From Nostoc sp. ATCC 53789 (GTDB lineage Bacteria; Cyanobacteriota; Cyanobacteriia; Cyanobacteriales; Nostocaceae): a DNA stretch of 64,000 nucleotides. The translations under genes were made by a program, and so were the position numbers. The notes under the pieces were generated by a model that worked only from the letters and a program-made list of their open reading frames with translations, did not search any database and was not told the origin of the DNA. Each line of letters starts with the position of its first letter. Position 1 is the first letter of the stretch. The stretch spans positions 124,001-188,000 of the forward strand of contig NZ_CP046703.1 of NCBI RefSeq assembly GCF_009873495.1, written 5' to 3'. Shown piece by piece: positions 54,728 through 62,153 of the stretch.

Positions 54728-55184
54728 TGTAACTAGAGGCAGAATCTAGTCAAAAATTAACTCTAAATTGAAGTTGTAAGTAACCAACGCTTTTGCTAAA
54801 AGTCTTATATTGCAAGGATTGTAGATTATTCTCTCACAAAAGTGATAAAAGGTCTTTAAGAATTCAAGCTGATGACCAATTCAAGAGAGCTACAAGATTG
54901 TACTTCACAGTACCTTTTTTTATGTTGGATATTTTTAATATTGATAAGATGAGCTTATTGAATATTAGATAAGTTTGCTATTTGTACTTATAGTAGTATT
55001 TTTGCTTACTTTAACGAAAATCTCAACATTACTATGTGCTACATCTAACTTGTGTACAAACAATTATCCGAAATTCTGCTAGTTTAGTTAGTAGTTTGAT
55101 TAAAATAAAGCATAAATTTCCTAAAATCAATATATTTATTCAGTAAATTTTGTCATCCTCATTCTTGAGTGAACTTGATTAGTT
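54728..55184. other. AT-rich upstream region of the NTPase/STAND pair
   Basis: About 457 bp, strongly AT-rich with no supported gene or repeat. It must carry the promoter of the gene pair starting at 55185, but no motif is clear. Confidence 0.5.
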
Positions 55185-56522
55185 ATGCTCCTAGATTTAG
55201 AAAGATTTTATCAGGCTTGCAATCCGAGCAGACCTCTAATCATAGGAAACGCCAGCGATCGCAGGTACTATATTGATTTTGCTGCGGTACGGGGTGGCAA
55301 AATTATCGAAGCTTTGCAGCGTACAATCGCTCGAATATCACCGGATGAACCAACTTGTCAGCTATTTACAGGACATCTCGGTTGTGGAAAATCAACGGAA
55401 TTGTTGCGGCTCAAAGCTGAATTAGAAGCGCAGCAATTTCATGTAGTTTACTTTGAGTCTACTCATGTCTTAGAAATGGCAGATGTGGATGTGACTGATA
55501 TTTTGTTGGCGATCGCAGGCCAAGTAAGTGAAAGCCTAGAAGCCATGAGAATCAGGCTCAAATCTACTTACTTTACCAAGTTGTTTGGTGAAATTGTGGA
55601 TTTTCTGCAAACACCAATTGACCTGGGAGTAGAAGCAGAGTTGTCTGTGGGAATTGCCAAAATTACAGCCAAAACTAAAGAAAGTCCCCAGTTGCGGCGG
55701 CGGTTAAGAGATTATTTAGAACCACGAACAGCAAACATTTTACAGTCAATTAATCAAGAATTGCTAGAACGTGCCATCAAGGAACTAAAAACTAGAGGTA
55801 AAAAAGGACTGGTGGTTATTGTTGATAACCTGGATAGAGTTGCAATTCGACCTTTACCATCGGGGCGATCGCTGCCAGAATACTTATTTATTCAGCGTGG
55901 TGAACAGTTACGTAAACTAAATTGCCATGTAGTCTACACTATTCCCTTAGCTCTGACTTTCTCCAACGATAGCGCCGAACTTCAACATCGTTTGGGGGGA
56001 GGAGTCGCACCAAAAATGTTACCGATGATACCTGTACGTCTGCGCTCTGGAGAGATTTTTCCTCAAGGGCTAGCAATGTTGCGGCAAATGGTACTAGCTA
56101 GAGCTTTTCCAGACATTTTACCTAGCGATCGGTTAGGCTTAATTACAGAGGTGTTTGATAGTTTGGAAACCTTAGATCGGTTGTGCTTGATTAGTGGTGG
56201 TCATGTCCGCGACTTGCTAGGGTTACTGTTTGACTGTCTGCGAGAACAAGATCCACCTTTTGAGCGGGAATGTGTTGATTTGGTGATTCAAAGACAGCGA
56301 GATTACCGAGCTAACGCTATCGATCCTCATGAGTGGGAATTAATCTTTCAGGTGGTGCAACAGCAACGGGTGAGAGGTGATATAGAATACCACACTTTAT
56401 TGCGAAGTTTATTTGTATTTGAATACCGAGATCATCAGGGAGCTTGGTTTGCCGTCAACCCAGTTTTAGCAGAGACGGAAAAATTTAAATCATGGTTGAA
56501 CGACACCCACAAGCAGATATAA
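55185..56522 (+). CDS. P-loop NTPase, partner of the STAND-WD40 protein
   Basis: 445 aa. Walker A is GHLGCGKST (63-71) and a Walker-B-like hydrophobic strand ending in acidic residues is LVVIVDNLDR (about 207-216). Further patterns are FESTHVLEMADVDVTDILLAIA and, later, a sensor-like region with ISGGHVRDLLGLLFD. This looks like an AAA/STAND-type ATPase without its own repeats or effector. Its last 31 bases overlap the start of the next gene in another frame, so the two are translationally linked and presumably make a stoichiometric pair. Role unknown; see findings. Confidence 0.8.
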   Translation: MLLDLERFYQACNPSRPLIIGNASDRRYYIDFAAVRGGKIIEALQRTIARISPDEPTCQLFTGHLGCGKSTELLRLKAELEAQQFHVVYFESTHVLEMADVDVTDILLAIAGQVSESLEAMRIRLKSTYFTKLFGEIVDFLQTPIDLGVEAELSVGIAKITAKTKESPQLRRRLRDYLEPRTANILQSINQELLERAIKELKTRGKKGLVVIVDNLDRVAIRPLPSGRSLPEYLFIQRGEQLRKLNCHVVYTIPLALTFSNDSAELQHRLGGGVAPKMLPMIPVRLRSGEIFPQGLAMLRQMVLARAFPDILPSDRLGLITEVFDSLETLDRLCLISGGHVRDLLGLLFDCLREQDPPFERECVDLVIQRQRDYRANAIDPHEWELIFQVVQQQRVRGDIEYHTLLRSLFVFEYRDHQGAWFAVNPVLAETEKFKSWLNDTHKQI

Positions 56523-59500
56523 GAGCGGCTAATGAGCGAGCTTTAAGGAGTTTGGGGAGAGCAATTGCCCTTTCTAGCGGTCAATTTTCCCTAGTTTTGG
56601 TGTGCTGCAATTATCGAGTTTTGCAAGAACTTATGCTGCAACGACTCGAAGAACTCTCTTCAGGAGTACACCGAATTCAAAAGGTAATTCTGCCGCATAA
56701 TGCTAGAAGTCTTTACACAAGTATTCATTTACAACTGGTAACTGAAGATAATCCGCCATCGGCGTTGATGATTTTGGGTTTGGAGTCAGTAGATGGAATC
56801 GACGATTTACTAAGGTCTATCAATCATATTCGTGATGAGTTTCGCAAACGTCACCCATTTCCGATGATTGTGTGGGTGAATGAAGAAGTGTTGCAAAAGG
56901 TAGTCCGTTTAGCACCAGATTTTGCGAGTTGGGCAGCTACACCGATTCGGTTTGAGATGACAACTCAATCATTGCGGCAATTTTTGCAACAGGAAACGGA
57001 CGCTTTATTTGCCACGGTGTTACCAAGCGATGCTGGACAACACCAACCTCCTCAAGTTGCCAAGCATTATTTCACTGTGGAGCAAGTCTGGAAAAATAGC
57101 TATGAACTCCACTTTGCTATTGAAGAGTTGCACAATCGCGGGATTACCTTAGAGCCAGAATTACACGCTAGTTTAGAGTTTGTTTTTGGTCTAGATAATT
57201 ATATTAGCGATCGCATCAATACAGCTTTAAGCCATTTTCAGCAAAGCTTACAAGTTTGGCAAAAGTTGGAGGAAATAGGGGAGGCAGGGGAGCAGGGGAG
57301 CAGGGGAGCAGGGGGGCAGAGGGGCAGGGGAGGCAGGGGGGCAGGGGAGCAGGGGAGTAGGGGAGTAGGGGGAGATGAGAGGGTATTTTCTTCGTCTGCG
57401 CCTCCTAGTCGGCCATCGCCGCTACCTTTGCGACAGGGAATCTTGCTGTTTTATATTGGGCTGTGTTATTGCCGTTTCGCAGAGCAAAATCAAACAGAAA
57501 ATCGTCGTCATTGGTACACAGCTAAATCTTATTTTCAGCAATGTTTAAATGTTTTGCAGATGGCTGGACGTTTAGATATAGTTGCTGGGTTTATTAGTCA
57601 ACTCGCTGAAGTTTTGCAATATCTGCAAGAGTGGGAAGAATTGCAGACTGTTGCCCAAAAGTCTCTGGAGTTGCATCAAACTTATGGTAGTCAAATTCAA
57701 TTAGCTTGTGACTACGGTTTTCTGGCACAAGTGGCTGTGCAGCAGTCGCGGTGGGTACAGGCGAGTATATTAGCCCATGTATCGCTGCTGAAATTAGGTG
57801 AAGCCCAAAAGCATAACGACCCTTATAACTGCTTATTTCCCTTACTGTTAGCGCAAATTTACTATTTAGTGTTGGCGAAAGCACAGAGAAATTTGGGTGA
57901 ATTGGTAATCGCTCATGAATACTTAGAAAAAGCAACAAAAGAATTGCCAGCAGCTTTAGAAAGCAGTGCCCATCAATACGATGCCCATCGTTATATTCGC
58001 TTATTGCGGACACTGCGATCGCTATACTTTGAAGAAGGGCGCTATCTGGAAGCCTATTACATTCGGCAGAAACGGCGTTCTGTTGAGCAGCAGTATGGTT
58101 TTCGGGCTTTTATTGGTGCAGGGCGTTTACAACCCCAAAGACAGGCGACAAACCCAGCATTGATGTCACATTCTGGGAGTAGCAGCGTTGCTTTAGAAAT
58201 TGCGGCTTCTGGTCGGGAGCGTGATATTAATAACTTAATTGGGAGAATTAGCCGCGCCGATCAAAAGCTGACGGTGATTCACGGTCAATCAGGGGTAGGT
58301 AAGAGTTCTATTGTCACTGCTGGTTTAGTTCCAGCACTGCAAAATCGAGCTATTGGCGATCAAATAGCCGTGCCTGTAGTATTGCAAGTTTATACCGATT
58401 GGGCGCGGGAATTAGAGAAATCTTTAAGTGAAGCGATGTTTAGTGACGCATCTCTTGCCGTCTACGCTGATATTAAGCTAGAAGCAAACATCGAAGCGGC
58501 GGAGATTTTTCCCTACTCTCCTACACCCATCACCATCGTCAGAATTTTACAACAACTCAAACAAAATGCTGATAACCACCTGATCACAGTTTTAATTTTT
58601 GACCAGTTTGAAGAATTTTTCTTTGGTTATAGCGATCGCAAGCAGAAGCAAGAATTTGATAAATTTATTAGTGATTGTCTGAATATCCCCTTTGTCAAAG
58701 TTATCCTTTCGTTGCGAGAAGATTACTTACATCGTTTGTTAGATTTTAAACATCTATCGGCACTGGAAGCGATTAATAATAATATTCTCGACAAGCATAT
58801 TCGCTACCAGTTGAATAACTTTTCGCCAGAATATGCTAAAGCAATTATCCAAAAATTGACCGAGCGATCGCAGTTTAATTTAGAACCTGCTTTAATCGAT
58901 GCCTTAATCGAAGATTTATCCACAGAATTTGGAGAAGTCCGCCCCATTGAATTGCAAGTTGTGGGAGCGCAAATTCAAGATGAGCGCATTACTACTCTAG
59001 AAGAATATCAGCCATATAGACCCAACAAACTCATTGAGCGATATCTTAAAGAACTGATTAAAGACTGCGGCCCAGAAAATGAACGGGCCGCCTTACTCGT
59101 CTTATATTTATTAACAGATGAAAGTAACAACCGACCTTTTAAAACTCGTGCTGAGTTAGCGGTGCAATTAGCAGAATTAGAAGATGCCAGCAAATTAGAG
59201 TTAGTATTAGACATTTTAGTACGCTCCGGTTTGGTAGTACTATTCCCTGATGTACCAGAACGCTATCAATTAATTCACGATTATTTAGTAGACTTGATTC
59301 GCTACCTACAGCAACAAGAATCGAGCCTACAGGTACAACTAAATCAGTTGCGTCACAAAGTAGAACAAAGTAAAGCTGAAATTGACCGACTTAAGAGCGA
59401 ACTTAGCCAAAAAACGCAGCGTTCCACATTAGTAGATTCTTATCCTCAACAGGGATTAGATTTATTAACGGAATTACGAGAATTACACAAGCGGGAAGAA

Positions 59501-61747
59501 TTGAGTCAGTTACAAATTGAGCAATTACGAGCTGAACTAAAAGAAAAAGAATTAACAGCAAAACTTGCAGAAAGTCAAAAGAAACAAAGGCTCAGTGAAG
59601 CTCAATTAAATCGTTCGTTGAAAATTGCCCTAACTGCTTCAATTCTTGCCATATTGGGATTAAGCGTTTCAATCGTGACAGCAGTAGATAGTGAAATTAA
59701 AACTCTTAGTGCATCCAGTGAAGCCCTCTTTGCATCGCAAAAAGGTATTGATTCTTTAAAAGAAGCTTTAAGGGCGGGAAGAAAATTACAACAAATAGTT
59801 TGGGTAGATTCCTACACAAGAGAGCAAGTACAGACGGCGCTTTATCAAGCCGTTTCTGGGTTAAGAGAATATAACCGCTTAGAAGGGCATCTATCTGGAG
59901 TAAATAATGCTACATTCAGCCCTGACCGTTCTTTAATTGCCTCAGCCAGCGCGGATACTACAATTAAACTTTGGCTTCCCGATGGTAGCTTGTTCAAAAC
60001 CTTATCTGGGCATGAAGATGTAGTTAATAGCGTCAGTTTCAGCCCCGATGGTCAAATTGTTGCTTCCGCTAGTCAAGACAAAACGGTAAAACTTTGGAGT
60101 CGAGAGGGTGTACTACTTGTGACTCTATTAGGGCATCAAGGTGTAGTGAATAGTGCCAGTTTTAGCCCAGATGGACAGATTATTGCTTCTGCAAGTACAG
60201 ACAAGACAGTAAAACTGTGGAGTCGGGATGGTAAACTGCTCAAAACCTTGCCAGGACATGATGGTGCAGTTTTGAGCGTCGCTTGGTCAACCGATGGACA
60301 AACCATTGCTTCTGGGAGTGCTGACAAGACAGTAAAATTGTGGAGTCGGGATGGTAAGCTGCTAAAAACCTTACAGGGACATGAGGATGCAGTCAAAAGT
60401 GTAGCTTGGTCAAACGATGGGAAAGCGATCGCTTCTGCTAGTCTAGACCAGACAATCAAACTGTGGAATCTAGAGGGTAAATTACTGCGAACCTTATCAG
60501 GGCATAGTGCTGGAGTTACCAGCGTCAGTTTTAGCCGTGATGGTAATACCATAGCTTCCGCAAGTACCGACGAGACAATCAAACTCTGGAGTTTTGAAGG
60601 TGTGCTGCTGGGAACCCTGAAGGGACATAATAATTGGGTTAACAGCGTCAGTTTCAGCCCAGATGGTCGCACCCTAGCTTCTGCAAGTCGGGACAAAACT
60701 ATTAAACTCTGGCATTGGGATGATGTGTTATTGCGAAAACCCAAAGCTGATAATGATGACTGGATAACTAGCATCAGTTTCAGCCCAGGCGATCGCACCT
60801 TAGCAGCAGGGAGTCGAGACAAAACTGTAAAACTATTCAGCCGCGGAGGTAAACTACTACGTACTCTTACGGGACATCAAGGTCAAGTTTGGGGGGTTAG
60901 TTTCAGTCCAGATGGTCAAGCGATCGCTTCGGCTAGTAAAGATCAAACAGTAAAGCTTTGGAGTGCTGACGGTAAACTGCTCAACACCTTACAAGGTCAT
61001 AGTAGTACAGTCTTGAGTGTAGCTTGGTCGCCTAATAGTCAAGTAATAGCCTCGGCGAGTAAAGATAAAACGGTAAAGCTTTGGAGTCGAGACGGTAAAC
61101 TGCTTAACACCTTGGAAGGACATAAAGACGCAGTAAATTGGGTAAGTTTTAGCCCAGATGGTAAATTGCTAGCCTCAGCCAGTGATGATAAAACCGTAAA
61201 AATCTGGAGTTTAGATGGTAAATTGCTATATACCTTAATTGGTCATAGCCGCCGGGTAAATGGGGTTGCTTGGTCGCCTGATAGTCAAGAAATTGCTTCA
61301 GTTAGTATTGATAGCACAGTCAAACTTTGGAGCCGAGACGGTGATTTACTAAATATTCTTGCAGGCGATGGCGATAGTTTTATTAGTGTGAGTTTTAGCC
61401 CCGATGGTAAGACTTTAGCAGCTAGCAGTGATGACAAAGTGAGGATTTGGAACCGCGAAGGGACATTACTGATTGCTTTGAAAGGTGATAAGCAAGAGTT
61501 AACCAGCGTCAGTTTTAGTAATGACGGTAAGACTTTAGCTGCGGGTAGTGGTAATGGTACAGTGATTTTCCAAGATTTGGCAGATATCCAACTGGAAAAA
61601 CTACTAACACGGGGTTGCGATTTGCTCCATGATTATTTGCAGACTAATCAGAAGGTCATGAAAAGCGATAGCACAGCGCTAGCGAGTCCGCAAGCGTCTG
61701 GCTCCGCCAACGCCAGGGGCGATCGCGCCTTGTGTTCTGGTAGGTGA
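56492..61747 (+). CDS. Giant nSTAND NTPase with TPR-like region and 14 WD40 repeats
   Basis: 1751 aa. Order: a P-loop-like N-terminal domain lacking Walker A (about 15-190, FSLVLVCCNYRVLQELML, WVNEEVLQKVVRLAPDF); a TPR-like helical region (about 195-540) interrupted by a Gly/Arg-rich insert (about 264-310); an nSTAND ATPase with Walker A GQSGVGKSS near 597-605 and Walker B VLIFDQFEEF near 697-706; a coiled coil (about 945-1040); one hydrophobic helix (about 1046-1068); fourteen WD40 repeats (about 1128-1700); a repeat-derived tail (about 1723-1751). STAND proteins are signal-triggered switches that oligomerise. No recognisable effector domain is fused. Confidence 0.9.
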   Translation: MVERHPQADIRAANERALRSLGRAIALSSGQFSLVLVCCNYRVLQELMLQRLEELSSGVHRIQKVILPHNARSLYTSIHLQLVTEDNPPSALMILGLESVDGIDDLLRSINHIRDEFRKRHPFPMIVWVNEEVLQKVVRLAPDFASWAATPIRFEMTTQSLRQFLQQETDALFATVLPSDAGQHQPPQVAKHYFTVEQVWKNSYELHFAIEELHNRGITLEPELHASLEFVFGLDNYISDRINTALSHFQQSLQVWQKLEEIGEAGEQGSRGAGGQRGRGGRGAGEQGSRGVGGDERVFSSSAPPSRPSPLPLRQGILLFYIGLCYCRFAEQNQTENRRHWYTAKSYFQQCLNVLQMAGRLDIVAGFISQLAEVLQYLQEWEELQTVAQKSLELHQTYGSQIQLACDYGFLAQVAVQQSRWVQASILAHVSLLKLGEAQKHNDPYNCLFPLLLAQIYYLVLAKAQRNLGELVIAHEYLEKATKELPAALESSAHQYDAHRYIRLLRTLRSLYFEEGRYLEAYYIRQKRRSVEQQYGFRAFIGAGRLQPQRQATNPALMSHSGSSSVALEIAASGRERDINNLIGRISRADQKLTVIHGQSGVGKSSIVTAGLVPALQNRAIGDQIAVPVVLQVYTDWARELEKSLSEAMFSDASLAVYADIKLEANIEAAEIFPYSPTPITIVRILQQLKQNADNHLITVLIFDQFEEFFFGYSDRKQKQEFDKFISDCLNIPFVKVILSLREDYLHRLLDFKHLSALEAINNNILDKHIRYQLNNFSPEYAKAIIQKLTERSQFNLEPALIDALIEDLSTEFGEVRPIELQVVGAQIQDERITTLEEYQPYRPNKLIERYLKELIKDCGPENERAALLVLYLLTDESNNRPFKTRAELAVQLAELEDASKLELVLDILVRSGLVVLFPDVPERYQLIHDYLVDLIRYLQQQESSLQVQLNQLRHKVEQSKAEIDRLKSELSQKTQRSTLVDSYPQQGLDLLTELRELHKREELSQLQIEQLRAELKEKELTAKLAESQKKQRLSEAQLNRSLKIALTASILAILGLSVSIVTAVDSEIKTLSASSEALFASQKGIDSLKEALRAGRKLQQIVWVDSYTREQVQTALYQAVSGLREYNRLEGHLSGVNNATFSPDRSLIASASADTTIKLWLPDGSLFKTLSGHEDVVNSVSFSPDGQIVASASQDKTVKLWSREGVLLVTLLGHQGVVNSASFSPDGQIIASASTDKTVKLWSRDGKLLKTLPGHDGAVLSVAWSTDGQTIASGSADKTVKLWSRDGKLLKTLQGHEDAVKSVAWSNDGKAIASASLDQTIKLWNLEGKLLRTLSGHSAGVTSVSFSRDGNTIASASTDETIKLWSFEGVLLGTLKGHNNWVNSVSFSPDGRTLASASRDKTIKLWHWDDVLLRKPKADNDDWITSISFSPGDRTLAAGSRDKTVKLFSRGGKLLRTLTGHQGQVWGVSFSPDGQAIASASKDQTVKLWSADGKLLNTLQGHSSTVLSVAWSPNSQVIASASKDKTVKLWSRDGKLLNTLEGHKDAVNWVSFSPDGKLLASASDDKTVKIWSLDGKLLYTLIGHSRRVNGVAWSPDSQEIASVSIDSTVKLWSRDGDLLNILAGDGDSFISVSFSPDGKTLAASSDDKVRIWNREGTLLIALKGDKQELTSVSFSNDGKTLAAGSGNGTVIFQDLADIQLEKLLTRGCDLLHDYLQTNQKVMKSDSTALASPQASGSANARGDRALCSGR
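57278..57372 (+). repeat. GGGGAGCAGGGG repeat inside the STAND-WD40 gene
   Basis: About eight units of AGGGGAGC/AGGGGGGC read in frame as Gly/Glu/Gln/Ser/Arg. The same family occurs between genes at 7888-7923 and 41530-41552. The run encodes a flexible linker between TPR-like helices. Confidence 0.9.
61664..61735 (+). repeat. GC-rich dispersed repeat forming the 3' end of the STAND-WD40 gene
   Basis: GCGATAGCACAGCGCTAGCG, then AGTCCGCAAGCGTC, GGCTCCGCCAACGCC and GGCGATCGCGCC. Base composition is much richer in GC than the flanks, and it encodes the Ala/Ser-rich tail just before the stop codon. Confidence 0.7.
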
Positions 61748-61807
61748 TAAAAAAGAATGACGAAAGGCGTTATATATATTAATTATCTATCCAAAAAATC
61801 CTAACTC

Positions 61808-62038
61808 ATGCAAAAGATCGTATCCGATCCAAAAATAATGATGGGCAAACCTGTCATTTCAGGAACTCGTATTACAGTTGAGTTAATTCTCGAAAAACTT
61901 GCTGCGGGTGAAACACCTGATCAAATACTCGAAGCGCATCCGCGACTTAGCGATGAAGGAATTAAAGCAGCTTTGGCATTTGCGGCTCAAGCTTTAAGGT
62001 ATGATGTGGTTTATCCAACGATTGAGAAAGCTTCTTGA
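61808..62038 (+). CDS. DUF433 family antitoxin-like protein
   Basis: 76 aa. DPKIMMGKPVISGTRITVELILEKLAAGET with PDQILEAHPRLSDEGIKAAL is the DUF433 (VapB45-type) pattern: an N-terminal strand-turn and a winged-helix-like C-terminal half. In cyanobacteria these genes commonly precede a DUF5615 PIN-like toxin gene. Here the stop codon overlaps the start of a 22-codon toxin remnant (TTGA), so this is an orphan antitoxin. Confidence 0.93.
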   Translation: MQKIVSDPKIMMGKPVISGTRITVELILEKLAAGETPDQILEAHPRLSDEGIKAALAFAAQALRYDVVYPTIEKAS

Positions 62039-62103
62039 AGTTTTTAGGGGACGAAAATTTAGATTGGCAAATCGTTGAACGTCTGCAATTTGCTGTATAT
62101 TAA
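62035..62103 (+). pseudogene. Truncated DUF5615 PIN-like toxin gene
   Basis: From TTG at 62035 (overlapping the antitoxin stop) the frame reads MKFLGDENLDWQIVERL then QFAVY and TAA at 62101. MKFLxDEN is the N-terminal strand with the first acidic metal ligand of DUF5615 toxins, and DWQIVERL matches the next helix. The remaining roughly 90 codons, with the other ligands, are missing. A dispersed repeat begins 20 bp later at 62123. Confidence 0.8.
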
Positions 62104-62122
62104 TTATCTATAATCACAGGAT

Positions 62123-62153
62123 GCGATGTCTATGACGGGCTATGCCTACGCAC
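62123..62153. repeat. GCGATGTCTATGACGGGC dispersed repeat, copy 3
   Basis: GCGATGTCTATGACGGGC followed by TATGCCTACGCAC, the family seen at 44694 and 45021-45052. Read on the minus strand it supplies the last residues (EVRRHSPS) and the stop codon of the dynamin-like gene. Confidence 0.85.

Noticed and set aside
60136..60822. 228-codon minus-strand frame
   Set aside because: Antisense shadow of the WD40 repeats; its regularity only mirrors the repeats on the coding strand.
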